64,000 nucleotides of DNA, from the NCBI GenBank assembly GCA_963827585.1, contig CAWHCK010000008.1:1-64000 (forward strand), given 5' to 3'. The notes under the pieces were generated by a model that worked only from the letters and a program-made list of their open reading frames with translations, did not search any database and had not been told where the DNA came from. Positions 10,536-19,200 of the stretch are shown piece by piece. Made by a program: the position numbers and the translations under genes. The first letter of the stretch is position 1, and each line of letters opens with the position of its first letter. The stretch is from VAZQ01 sp963827585 (GTDB taxonomy: Bacteria > Pseudomonadota > Alphaproteobacteria > Rhizobiales > Xanthobacteraceae).

Positions 10536-11561
10536 ATGGCCGAAATGTGGATCAACTACATCTGGCCGCTGCTCATCGTGGTCGCGCAGAGCGTGCTGCT
10601 GCTCGTCCTGCTCCTCCTCGTCACCGCCTATGTGCTCTATGCCGATCGCAAGATCTGGGCGGCGGTGCAGATCAGGCGCGGTCCCAACGTGGTCGGGCCG
10701 TGGGGGCTGCTGCAATCCTTCGCCGATCTCCTGAAATTCATCGTCAAGGAACCCATCATTCCGGCTGGCGCCAACAAGGGCGTGTTTCTGCTGGCGCCGC
10801 TCGTCACCGCCGTGCTGGCGCTTTCCGCCTGGGCGGTGATCCCGGTCAATGCCGAATGGGTGATCGCCGACATCAATGTCGGGATCCTCTATATCTTCGC
10901 CATCTCCTCGCTCATGGTCTACGGCATCATCATGGCGGGGTGGTCGTCGAACTCGAAGTATCCATTCCTCGCCTCGTTGCGCTCGGCGGCGCAGATGGTG
11001 TCCTACGAGGTCTCGATCGGCTTCGTCATCATCACTGTCCTGCTCTGTGCCGGCTCCCTCAATCTCACCATCATCGTCGACGCCCAGGAAGGCAACTGGG
11101 GAATGTTCAACTGGTTCTGGTTGCCGCTGTTCCCGATGTTCGTGGTCTTTTTCGTCTCGGCGCTCGCGGAAACCAACCGTCCGCCGTTCGATCTGGTAGA
11201 GGCGGAATCCGAGCTGGTCGCCGGCTATGCGGTGGAATATTCGGCAACCCCATTCCTGCTTTTCTTTCTCGGCGAGTACATCGCCATCCTCACCATGTGC
11301 TCGATGGCGACCATTCTGTTCCTCGGCGGCTGGCTGCCGCCGTTTGCGGTCGCGCCTTTCACTTGGATACCGGGCGTGATCTGGTTCGCGCTCAAGTGCC
11401 TGTTCATGTTTTTCCTGTTCGCGATGGTGAAGGCGATCGTTCCGCGCTACCGCTACGACCAGCTCATGCGACTGGGCTGGAAGGTCTTCCTGCCGCTTTC
11501 GCTCGCCATGGTCGCGATCGTCGCGGGCGTCTTGCAATATGGGGGGCTGACGCCGAAATGA
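10536..11561 (+). CDS. nuoH: NADH-quinone oxidoreductase subunit H
   Basis: NuoH (ND1) is a 341-residue membrane subunit that forms the quinone tunnel at the junction with the hydrophilic arm. Eight to nine helices are visible, with conserved cytoplasmic loops including ADRKIWAAVQIRRGPNVVGP and AETNRPPFDLVEAESELVAGY. The start MAEMWINYIW is five bases after the nuoG stop and gives the usual length. Confidence 0.96.
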   Translation: MAEMWINYIWPLLIVVAQSVLLLVLLLLVTAYVLYADRKIWAAVQIRRGPNVVGPWGLLQSFADLLKFIVKEPIIPAGANKGVFLLAPLVTAVLALSAWAVIPVNAEWVIADINVGILYIFAISSLMVYGIIMAGWSSNSKYPFLASLRSAAQMVSYEVSIGFVIITVLLCAGSLNLTIIVDAQEGNWGMFNWFWLPLFPMFVVFFVSALAETNRPPFDLVEAESELVAGYAVEYSATPFLLFFLGEYIAILTMCSMATILFLGGWLPPFAVAPFTWIPGVIWFALKCLFMFFLFAMVKAIVPRYRYDQLMRLGWKVFLPLSLAMVAIVAGVLQYGGLTPK

Positions 11562-11573
11562 TGGGGACACGGC

Positions 11574-11819
11574 ATGACGGACCTTTCCCTGGCCGGGCTC
11601 CTCGGAGCGGTCGTCGGTACGATCATTGCGGCGGTGGCCTACGGGCCGCTCGTCGCCGTCATCGAGCGCGGTTTCAGGTCGCGCGCCCCAGCCGAGAGCG
11701 CCGAGGAGCGCAGGACGCTCGAGCAGGAGATGGCCATACTGCGCCGGGCCGTGCTTGCGGCCGATATCCTCGTGCTGGCGGGAATCGGTTATTGGCTCGG
11801 CGGCATGATCGGGGACTGA
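11574..11819 (+). CDS. small two-helix membrane protein between nuoH and nuoI
   Basis: An 81-residue protein I do not recognise as a named family. Residues 6-29 form a Gly/Ala-rich hydrophobic helix, residues 31-57 a highly charged linker with arginines and glutamates likely to be helical, and residues 58-80 a second hydrophobic helix ending GYWLGGMIG. It sits in the same orientation with 12 bases before and 43 after, so it is part of the nuo transcript. Context suggests an accessory or assembly factor of complex I, but nothing in the sequence proves that. The coding frame is solid because codon use matches its neighbours. Confidence 0.7.
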   Translation: MTDLSLAGLLGAVVGTIIAAVAYGPLVAVIERGFRSRAPAESAEERRTLEQEMAILRRAVLAADILVLAGIGYWLGGMIGD

Positions 11820-11862
11820 CCGCGGTGCTCCTGCGGAACGCACTGCCCGAAAGGATGGCGCC

Positions 11863-12351
11863 ATGAGATTGGACCAGGCAGCCCGCTCGTTGTTCCTCAA
11901 GGAATTCGTATCGGCGTTCGTGCTCGCCATGCGCTATTTCTTCAAGCCGAAGCCCACGCTCAACTACCCCTTCGAGAAGGGGATGATCTCGCCGCGCTTT
12001 CGCGGCGAGCACGCGCTGCGCCGCTATCCCAACGGCGAGGAGCGCTGCATCGCCTGCAAGCTCTGCGAGGCGATCTGTCCGGCGCAAGCCATCACCATCG
12101 AGGCCGGGCCGCGCCGCAATGACGGCACGCGCCGCACCACGCGCTACGACATCGACATGGTCAAGTGCATCTATTGCGGGCTTTGTCAGGAGGCCTGCCC
12201 GGTCGACGCCATCGTGGAAGGACCGAATTTCGAGTTCGCGACCGAGACGCGCGAGGAGCTCTACTTCGACAAGGAGCGCCTGCTCGCGAACGGCGACCGC
12301 TGGGAGCGCGAGATCGCCAAGAATATCGCGCTCGACGCGCCGTATCGGTGA
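11863..12351 (+). CDS. nuoI: NADH-quinone oxidoreductase subunit I
   Basis: NuoI is the TYKY homologue, 162 residues, a ferredoxin-like subunit carrying 4Fe-4S clusters N6a and N6b. The two ligand sets are CIACKLCEAICP (62-73) and CIYCGLCQEACP (102-113). The amphipathic N-terminus (FLKEFVSAFVLAMRYFFKPK) lies along the membrane. Length and motif spacing are standard. Confidence 0.97.
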   Translation: MRLDQAARSLFLKEFVSAFVLAMRYFFKPKPTLNYPFEKGMISPRFRGEHALRRYPNGEERCIACKLCEAICPAQAITIEAGPRRNDGTRRTTRYDIDMVKCIYCGLCQEACPVDAIVEGPNFEFATETREELYFDKERLLANGDRWEREIAKNIALDAPYR

Positions 12352-12360
12352 GGTCGGGGA

Positions 12361-12975
12361 ATGATCTTTCCAGCAGTCTTCTTCTATCTCTTCGCCGGCG
12401 TGTGCATCGCCTCAGCCTTCATGGTGATCGCGGCCAGGAACCCCGTACATTCAGTGCTGTTTCTCATTCTCGCCTTCGTCAACGCCGCGGCGCTGTTCAT
12501 CCTTCTGGGCGCCGAGTTCCTGGCGATGATTCTCGTCATCGTCTATGTGGGCGCGGTGCTGGTGCTGTTCCTGTTCGTGGTCATGATGCTCGACGTCGAT
12601 TTCGCCGAGCTGCGCCAGGGCTTTTTGCAATACCTGCCGATCGGGGCTTTCCTCGGCATCATTCTTCTCGTCGAGCTCGTGCTGGTGGTGGGCGCCTGGG
12701 TGATCGGCCCTGACGTGCAGCAGGCGATCGCGACACCGATTCCGCCCATGGGCAGGATGTACAATGCCGAGGCGCTCGGACACGTGCTCTATACGCGCTA
12801 CATCTATTTCTTCCAGGCGGCGGGAATGGTGCTGCTGGTGGCCATGATCGGGGCGATCGTGTTGACGCTGCAGCACAAGCCGAACGTCAAGCGCCAAAAC
12901 GTGGCCGATCAGATTGCGCGCACCAAGGCGACCGCGATCGAGATCGTCAAGGTGCGGCCGGGTCAAGGGCTCTAG
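12361..12975 (+). CDS. nuoJ: NADH-quinone oxidoreductase subunit J
   Basis: NuoJ (ND6) is a 204-residue membrane subunit with five helices. Helix 3 contains the conserved FLAMILVIVYVGAVLVLFLF stretch with the pi-bulge region that moves during quinone-coupled proton pumping. A basic cytoplasmic C-terminal tail (TLQHKPNVKRQN onward) is longer than in E. coli but usual in Rhizobiales. It lies nine bases after nuoI and 18 before nuoK. Confidence 0.95.
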   Translation: MIFPAVFFYLFAGVCIASAFMVIAARNPVHSVLFLILAFVNAAALFILLGAEFLAMILVIVYVGAVLVLFLFVVMMLDVDFAELRQGFLQYLPIGAFLGIILLVELVLVVGAWVIGPDVQQAIATPIPPMGRMYNAEALGHVLYTRYIYFFQAAGMVLLVAMIGAIVLTLQHKPNVKRQNVADQIARTKATAIEIVKVRPGQGL

Positions 12976-12993
12976 AGTTCGCAGGGGAACGCC

Positions 12994-13302
12994 ATGACCA
13001 TCGGGCTGGGCCACTACCTCACGGTCGCCGCCATCCTGTTCACCATCGGCATTTTCGGCATCTTCCTCAACCGGAAGAACGTGATCATCATCCTGATGTC
13101 GATCGAACTGATCCTGCTCGCGGTCAACATCAATCTCGTTGCGTTCTCGAGCTTTCTCGGCGACCTGGTCGGCCAGGTGTTCGCGCTCTTGGTGCTCACC
13201 GTGGCGGCGGCGGAAGCGGCCATCGGGCTCGCCATTCTGGTCGCCTACTACCGCAATCGCGGCTCGATCGCGGTCGAGGACATCAACCTGATGAAGGGCT
13301 GA
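12994..13302 (+). CDS. nuoK: NADH-quinone oxidoreductase subunit K
   Basis: NuoK (ND4L) is a 102-residue three-helix subunit of the proton channel. The acidic residues of helices 2 and 3 are visible in IILMSIELILLAVNIN and VAAAEAAIGLAILV; these buried glutamates are needed for proton translocation in studied homologues. The start follows GCAGGGGAACGCC, a good binding site. Confidence 0.96.
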   Translation: MTIGLGHYLTVAAILFTIGIFGIFLNRKNVIIILMSIELILLAVNINLVAFSSFLGDLVGQVFALLVLTVAAAEAAIGLAILVAYYRNRGSIAVEDINLMKG

Positions 13303-13311
13303 GAGCGAGGC

Positions 13312-15408
13312 ATGTATTACGCGATCGTCTTCCTGCCGCTACTCGGCACGCTCGCAGCGGCCCTGATCACGCTCGCCGGTGCGCGCGCACGCCATCCCGG
13401 TGGGCCGCCGGCCGATGCCGGCGCCAGTCACGCGCACCCTCCGGTCGACGAGAGCCACGCGCGCGGCGCGTCCGCTCCGGACGCGGCGCATGCCGTCCTC
13501 GATGCCTCCCACGGCGAGCCGGAAGGGCAGCAGCCGACGGCCGCCGGCTCGCGTTCGGCCGAACTCGTGACCACGGTGTTCCTGTTCGCCTCGATGCTGC
13601 TGTCGTGGTTTGCCTTCGCCGATGTCGGATTTGGCCATCACGACGCCCGCGAGGCGGTGTTTTCCTGGATGGTCTCGGGCGATCTCAAGGTCGATTGGGC
13701 ACTGCGCATCGATACGCTCACTGCGGTCATGCTCGTGGTCGTCACCACCATCTCGGCCTTCGTCCACCTCTATTCCATTGGCTACATGGCGGAGGATCCG
13801 TACCGGCCGCGCTTCTTCTGCTATTTGTCCTTGTTCACCTTCGCCATGCTGATGCTGGTGACGGCGGACAATCTCGTACAACTGTTCTTCGGCTGGGAGG
13901 GCGTCGGCCTGATGAGCTATCTGCTCATCGGGTTCTGGTACCACAAGCCGGAGGCGAACGCCGCCGCGATCAAGGCCTTCATCGTCAATCGTATCGGCGA
14001 TTTCGGCTTTTCACTCGGTATTTTCGCGGTGTTCCTGATGACCGGCGCGGTCGACTTCGACACCGTTTTCGCACAGGCGCCTTCGCTCACCGGCAAGACC
14101 ATTCACTTCCTGTCCTGGGACGTGGATGCGCTCACGTTGATCTGCCTGCTGCTGTTCATGGGGGCGATGGGCAAGTCGGCGCAGTTCCTGCTGCACACCT
14201 GGCTGCCGGATGCCATGGAAGGGCCCACGCCGGTCTCGGCGTTGATCCATGCCGCTACGATGGTCACGGCAGGCGTGTTCATGGTGGCGCGGCTCTCCCC
14301 GCTGTTCGAGCTGGCGCCGAACGCGCAGACCTTCGTCATCTTCATCGGCGCGACCACCGCGTTCTTTGCCGCCACCATCGGCCTGGTGCAGAACGACATC
14401 AAACGCATCATCGCCTATTCGACCTGCTCCCAGCTCGGCTACATGTTCGTCGCCATGGGCACGGGCGCCTATTCGGTGGGCATGTTCCACTTGTTCACCC
14501 ACGCCTTCTTCAAGGCCCTGCTGTTCCTTGGTTCGGGCTCGGTGATCCTGGCGATGCACCATGAGCAGGACATCCGCCACATGGGTGGGCTCAAGGACAA
14601 GATCCCGTTCACCTACTGGACCATGGTGATTGGAACCCTCGCGCTCACCGGGTTTCCGCTCACCGCCGGCTACTTCTCCAAGGATGCCATTATCGAGGCG
14701 GCCTATGTGAGCACGAACCCGATGGCGATCTACGCCTACGGGATGACCGTGGTCGCGGCCGCGCTGACCGCGTTCTATTCCTGGCGGCTGATCTTTCTCA
14801 CCTTCCACGGCAGTCCGCACGACCACCATCACTACGAGCAGGCGCGGGAGAGTCCCATGGTGATGCTCGTTCCGCTCGGCTTTCTCGCCGCCGGCTCGAT
14901 CTTCTCCGGCTACCCGTTCAAGGATTTGTTCGTCGGTCACGGGGTCGCCGAGTTTTTCCGCGATTCACTCAGATTTGCGGAGAGCAATCATATCCTCGAG
15001 GACATGCACCACGTCCCCTATCTGGTGTCGCTGCTTCCGACGGTGATGATGGCGATCGGCTTCGTCGTCGCCTGGGAGTTCTACATCCGCCGCCCGGAGC
15101 TGCCGGCCGAACTCGCCCGCCAGCAGCAGCCGCTCTATCAGTTCCTGCTCAACAAATGGTACTTCGACGAGATCTACGACTTCCTCATCGTTCGCCCGAC
15201 CCTGTGGCTCGGCCGCGTGTTGTGGAAATACGGCGATGGCCGGATGATCGACGGTTTGGGACCTGACGGCATTTCCGCGCGCGTGCTCGACGTCACGCGC
15301 GGCGTGGTGCGGCTGCAGACCGGCTATCTCTACCACTACGCCTTTGCCATGCTGCTGGGCGTCGCCGCGCTCATCACCTGGTTCATGTTCGGCGGACGGG
15401 CGGGCTGA
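13312..15408 (+). CDS. nuoL: NADH-quinone oxidoreductase subunit L with an unusual N-terminal insert
   Basis: NuoL (ND5) is the distal antiporter-like proton-pumping subunit, with the long lateral helix at its C-terminus. Motifs such as FFGWEGVGLMSYLLIGFWY, LLHTWLPDAMEGPTPVSALIHAATMVTAGV and TGFPLTAGYFSKD are intact. Length 698 exceeds the roughly 610-660 of many relatives because residues 24-82, just after the first helix, are a hydrophilic Ala/Pro/Gly/His-rich insert with six histidines. The insert is in frame and uses the same high-GC codons, so it is not a frameshift. Starts nine bases after nuoK. Confidence 0.96.
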   Translation: MYYAIVFLPLLGTLAAALITLAGARARHPGGPPADAGASHAHPPVDESHARGASAPDAAHAVLDASHGEPEGQQPTAAGSRSAELVTTVFLFASMLLSWFAFADVGFGHHDAREAVFSWMVSGDLKVDWALRIDTLTAVMLVVVTTISAFVHLYSIGYMAEDPYRPRFFCYLSLFTFAMLMLVTADNLVQLFFGWEGVGLMSYLLIGFWYHKPEANAAAIKAFIVNRIGDFGFSLGIFAVFLMTGAVDFDTVFAQAPSLTGKTIHFLSWDVDALTLICLLLFMGAMGKSAQFLLHTWLPDAMEGPTPVSALIHAATMVTAGVFMVARLSPLFELAPNAQTFVIFIGATTAFFAATIGLVQNDIKRIIAYSTCSQLGYMFVAMGTGAYSVGMFHLFTHAFFKALLFLGSGSVILAMHHEQDIRHMGGLKDKIPFTYWTMVIGTLALTGFPLTAGYFSKDAIIEAAYVSTNPMAIYAYGMTVVAAALTAFYSWRLIFLTFHGSPHDHHHYEQARESPMVMLVPLGFLAAGSIFSGYPFKDLFVGHGVAEFFRDSLRFAESNHILEDMHHVPYLVSLLPTVMMAIGFVVAWEFYIRRPELPAELARQQQPLYQFLLNKWYFDEIYDFLIVRPTLWLGRVLWKYGDGRMIDGLGPDGISARVLDVTRGVVRLQTGYLYHYAFAMLLGVAALITWFMFGGRAG

Positions 15409-15410
15409 CC

Positions 15411-16919
15411 ATGAGCTGGCCAATCCTCTCGGTGATGACCTTCCTGCCGCTGGTCGGCGCGCTGTTCATCATGATGATGCGCAGCGACGGCGAGGCGGAG
15501 AAGCGCAATGCGCGCTGGATCGCGCTATGGACCACGCTGATCACGTTCGCGATCTCGCTGATCCTGCTCTACCGGTTCGATCCTTCGTCGCCCGAGTTCC
15601 AGTTCGTGGAGAAGCGGCCGTGGCTCGGCGGCGCGATCACCTACCACATGGGCGTCGACGGCATCTCGCTGCCCTTCGTCATTCTCACGACCGCGTTGAT
15701 GCCGGTCTGCATCATCGCGAGCTGGTTGCCGATCCAGCAGCGCGTCAAGGAATACATGATCGCGTTCCTGGTGCTCGAGACGCTGATGGTCGGCACCTTC
15801 GCCGCCCTCGACCTGGTGGTGTTCTACCTGTTCTTCGAGGGCGGCCTCATTCCGATGTTCCTGATCATCGGGGTCTGGGGCGGTCCGCGCCGGGTCTATG
15901 CCAGCTTCAAGTTCTTTCTCTATACGCTGCTCGGCTCCGTGCTGATGCTGCTCGCCATCATGGCGATGTACTGGGAAGCCGGCACGACCGAAATCCCGGC
16001 GCTCCTGCGCCACGGCTTCCCGCGCGGCCTGCAAACCTGGGCCTGGCTCGCGTTCTTCGCCTCCTTTGCGGTCAAGCTGCCGATGTGGCCGGTGCATACG
16101 TGGCTGCCGGACGCGCACGTCGAGGCGCCGACCGCGGGCTCGGTGATACTTGCCGCCATCCTGCTGAAGATGGGCGGCTACGGCTTTCTGCGCTTCTCGC
16201 TGCCGATGTTTCCGGCGGCCTCCCATGATCTTGCCCCGCTCGTCTTCGCGCTCTCGGTCGTGGCCGTCATCTACACCTCGCTGGTCGCGCTGGTGCAGGA
16301 GGACATGAAGAAGCTCATCGCCTATTCCTCGGTCGCCCATATGGGCTTCGTCACCATGGGCATTTTCGCGGCCACCACGCAGGGCATTGCCGGCGGCATC
16401 TTTCAGATGATCTCCCACGGCATCGTGTCGGCGGCGTTGTTTCTGTGCGTCGGCGTCGTCTATGACCGCATGCATACACGCGAGATCGCGGCCTATGGCG
16501 GCCTCGTCAACCGCATGCCCCTTTATGCCGCGGTCTTCATGGTGTTCACGCTGGCCAATGTGGGGCTGCCCGGCACCTCGGGCTTCATCGGCGAATTCCT
16601 CACGCTGCTGGGCACGTTCCGGGTCAATACCTGGGTCGCGGCGCTGGCGACGCTGGGCACGATCCTGTCGGCGGCCTATGCGCTATGGCTCTACCGCAAG
16701 GTCGTTTTCGGCGCGCTGACCAAGCCGAGCCTGGCCACCATCAAGGATCTCGACTATCGCGAGATCATCACGCTCGGTCCGCTGGTCATCCTGACCATCC
16801 TGTTCGGCATCTATCCCAAACCGGTGCTCGACATGTCGGCGGCTTCGGTTGCGCAATTGCTCGAAAACTACGACCGCGCGCTCGGCGCGGCCAAGGCCGC
16901 CGCCTTGCTGGCGCATTGA
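15411..16919 (+). CDS. nuoM: NADH-quinone oxidoreductase subunit M
   Basis: NuoM (ND4) is the second antiporter-like proton-pumping subunit, 502 residues with about 14 helices. The conserved YLFFEGGLIPMFLIIGVWGG contains the essential glutamate of helix 5, and WPVHTWLPDAHVEAPTAGSV and LIAYSSVAHMGFVTMG mark the channel core. The start ATG lies two bases after the nuoL stop. Confidence 0.97.
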   Translation: MSWPILSVMTFLPLVGALFIMMMRSDGEAEKRNARWIALWTTLITFAISLILLYRFDPSSPEFQFVEKRPWLGGAITYHMGVDGISLPFVILTTALMPVCIIASWLPIQQRVKEYMIAFLVLETLMVGTFAALDLVVFYLFFEGGLIPMFLIIGVWGGPRRVYASFKFFLYTLLGSVLMLLAIMAMYWEAGTTEIPALLRHGFPRGLQTWAWLAFFASFAVKLPMWPVHTWLPDAHVEAPTAGSVILAAILLKMGGYGFLRFSLPMFPAASHDLAPLVFALSVVAVIYTSLVALVQEDMKKLIAYSSVAHMGFVTMGIFAATTQGIAGGIFQMISHGIVSAALFLCVGVVYDRMHTREIAAYGGLVNRMPLYAAVFMVFTLANVGLPGTSGFIGEFLTLLGTFRVNTWVAALATLGTILSAAYALWLYRKVVFGALTKPSLATIKDLDYREIITLGPLVILTILFGIYPKPVLDMSAASVAQLLENYDRALGAAKAAALLAH

Positions 16920-16939
16920 TCACGGGCGCGAAGCTCACG

Positions 16940-18391
16940 ATGACCGAGACCGCTGAAATTCCCGCGCTGCTGCCGGCTCTGCCGGAAATCGTGCTTGCCG
17001 TCGGCGCCATGCTGCTGCTGATGGTCGGCGCGTTTCGCGGCGAGCAGGCGACGCGGGGCATCGACGGGGCCGCGATCCTGCTGTTGATCCTCGCCGGTGT
17101 CATCATCGTTTTCCTGCCCGCGGGTACGCTCGTCACCTTTGGCGGCAGCTTCGTCGTCGACGGTTTCGCCCGCTTCCTCAAGCTGCTGGCGTTGACCGGG
17201 TCGGCGGCCGCGATCCTGATGTCGTCGGATTATCTCGCGGTCGAGAAGCAGCAGAAGTTCGAATATTCGATCCTGATCCTGCTGTCGGCGACCGGCATGA
17301 TGATGCTCATCTCGGCCGCCGACTTGATCGCGCTCTATCTCGGGCTCGAGCTGATGAGTCTCGCCCTCTATGTGCTCGCAGCCATCAACCGCGATTCCGT
17401 GCGCTCGACCGAGGCGGGGCTCAAATATTTCGTCCTCGGCGCCTTGTCTTCCGGCATGCTGCTGTACGGCGCGTCGCTGGTCTACGGCTTCACCGGCACG
17501 GTGAGCTTCGCCGGCATCGCCAAGGCCGCGAGCCAGGGCGGGCCCAGCCACACCAGCCTCGGGCTCGTATTCGGGCTCGTTTTCCTCGTCGCCGGCTTCT
17601 GCTTCAAGGTCTCGGCCGTTCCGTTTCACATGTGGACGCCCGATGTCTACGAGGGTGCGCCGACGCCGATCACCGCCTTCTTCGCTGCCGCACCCAAGGT
17701 CGCCGGCATTGCCATGTTCGTGCGCACGACCGTCGTGGCTTTTCCCGGCGTCCTGACCCAATGGCAGCAGATCGTGGTATTCGTGGCGATCGCCTCGATG
17801 GCGCTCGGCGCCTTCGCCGCCATCGGCCAGCGCAACATCAAGCGTCTGATGGCCTATTCCTCCATCGGCCATATGGGTTTCGCCCTCGTCGGGCTCGCCG
17901 CCGGCACGCAGGAAGGCGTGCAGGGCGTGCTGGTGTACATGGCGATCTATGTGGCCATGACGCTGGGGACGTTCGCCTGCATCCTGTCGATGCGCCGCGA
18001 CGGACAGATGGTAGAAGACATTGCCGATCTCGCGGGCCTTGCCCGTACCAAGCCGGCAATGGCGTTCTTCCTCGCCATGCTCTTGTTTTCGCTCGCCGGC
18101 ATCCCGCCGCTGGCCGGGTTTTTCGCCAAATTCTACGTGTTCCTGGCGGCGATCAAGGCAGGGTTGTTCACGCTCGCCGTGATCGGCGTGGTCACCAGCG
18201 TCGTGGGCGCTTACTATTATCTCGCGATCGTGAAGATCATGTATTTCGACGAGCCGGCCAAGCCATTCGAGCCGATGCCCTACGAGCTCAAGGCCGTGCT
18301 TGCGGTCACCGGCCTGTTCAACCTCCTGTTCTTCGTCTATCCGAGCCCGCTGGTCGAGGCGGCCAATGCGGCGGCAAAGTCGCTGTTCTGA
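16940..18391 (+). CDS. nuoN: NADH-quinone oxidoreductase subunit N
   Basis: NuoN (ND2) is the third antiporter-like subunit and the last gene of the complex I set, 483 residues. Helix 5 holds LIALYLGLELMSLALYVLAA with its key glutamate, and FHMWTPDVYEGAPTPITAFF and LMAYSSIGHMGFALVG are typical. The start MTETAEIPALLPALPE follows the nuoM stop by 20 bases. The TGA begins a short duplicated sequence that leads into birA, so birA and rnj probably share the transcript. Confidence 0.96.
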   Translation: MTETAEIPALLPALPEIVLAVGAMLLLMVGAFRGEQATRGIDGAAILLLILAGVIIVFLPAGTLVTFGGSFVVDGFARFLKLLALTGSAAAILMSSDYLAVEKQQKFEYSILILLSATGMMMLISAADLIALYLGLELMSLALYVLAAINRDSVRSTEAGLKYFVLGALSSGMLLYGASLVYGFTGTVSFAGIAKAASQGGPSHTSLGLVFGLVFLVAGFCFKVSAVPFHMWTPDVYEGAPTPITAFFAAAPKVAGIAMFVRTTVVAFPGVLTQWQQIVVFVAIASMALGAFAAIGQRNIKRLMAYSSIGHMGFALVGLAAGTQEGVQGVLVYMAIYVAMTLGTFACILSMRRDGQMVEDIADLAGLARTKPAMAFFLAMLLFSLAGIPPLAGFFAKFYVFLAAIKAGLFTLAVIGVVTSVVGAYYYLAIVKIMYFDEPAKPFEPMPYELKAVLAVTGLFNLLFFVYPSPLVEAANAAAKSLF

Positions 18392-18408
18392 ATGAAGCCG
18401 GATTCTGA

Positions 18409-19188
18409 ATGAAACTCGAGCCCAGGGCGACCGCGGCGGGTGTGCGGCTGGTTGCGCACGACGTCTTGGGTTCGACCAACGCTGAGGCCTTGAACCTGGC
18501 GGCTCAAGGCGAGCGCGGTCCGCTGTGGGTGATGGCCGCTCGCCAGACCGCGGGTCGCGGCCGGCGCGGGCGGGCGTGGATATCCATGCCCGGTAATCTG
18601 CATGCGACCCTCCTGCTCACTGACCCGTCGCCGGCCGAGCATTGGCCGGAACTTTCATTCGTCGCGGCGCTGGCAGTCCATGATGCCGTCATGGACCTCG
18701 CCGCCGGCCTCCAGCCACGGCCGACGATCAAATGGCCGAATGATCTTCTGCTTGGCGGTGCGAAGTTTGCCGGCATTCTGATCGAAGGCGAGAGCGGCGA
18801 AAAAGCCGCGGTTGCCGTCGGCATCGGCGTCAATTGCGCAAGCCACCCCGCGGACGTCGAATCTCCCGCGACCGATCTTGCCGCCGCCGGTGTGCCGGTT
18901 TCGCCCGCTGCCCTCTTCGATGCGCTCGCGGGCACGATGCTCGCGCGCATCGCGCAATGGAACGGCGGGCAAGGCTTTGCGGGCATCCGTGCCGACTGGC
19001 TCGCCCGTGTGTCCGGTGTGGGCGAGGACGTGCGCGTGCGCCTTGCGGACTGCGAAATCAATGGCCGCTTCGAAGCGATCGACGCCGCAGGCGGCCTGGT
19101 GCTGCGACTGCCCGACGGCAACGCCACGACCATCACCGCCGGCGACGTGTTCGTGTCTTCAGCGCCGTCCCTCCGCCAGGGAAGCTGA
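18409..19188 (+). CDS. birA: biotin--[acetyl-CoA-carboxylase] ligase, class I
   Basis: Biotin protein ligase activates biotin as biotinyl-AMP and transfers it to the lysine of the carboxylase carrier protein. The ATP/biotin loop is QTAGRGRRGRAW (46-57) and KWPNDLLLGGAKFAGILIE (108-126) is the conserved core. At 259 residues it lacks the N-terminal DNA-binding domain of E. coli BirA, so it is an enzyme only and not a repressor. Location downstream of nuoN is the common Rhizobiales order. Confidence 0.94.
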   Translation: MKLEPRATAAGVRLVAHDVLGSTNAEALNLAAQGERGPLWVMAARQTAGRGRRGRAWISMPGNLHATLLLTDPSPAEHWPELSFVAALAVHDAVMDLAAGLQPRPTIKWPNDLLLGGAKFAGILIEGESGEKAAVAVGIGVNCASHPADVESPATDLAAAGVPVSPAALFDALAGTMLARIAQWNGGQGFAGIRADWLARVSGVGEDVRVRLADCEINGRFEAIDAAGGLVLRLPDGNATTITAGDVFVSSAPSLRQGS

Positions 19189-19200
19189 CCGGAGCCCGCG

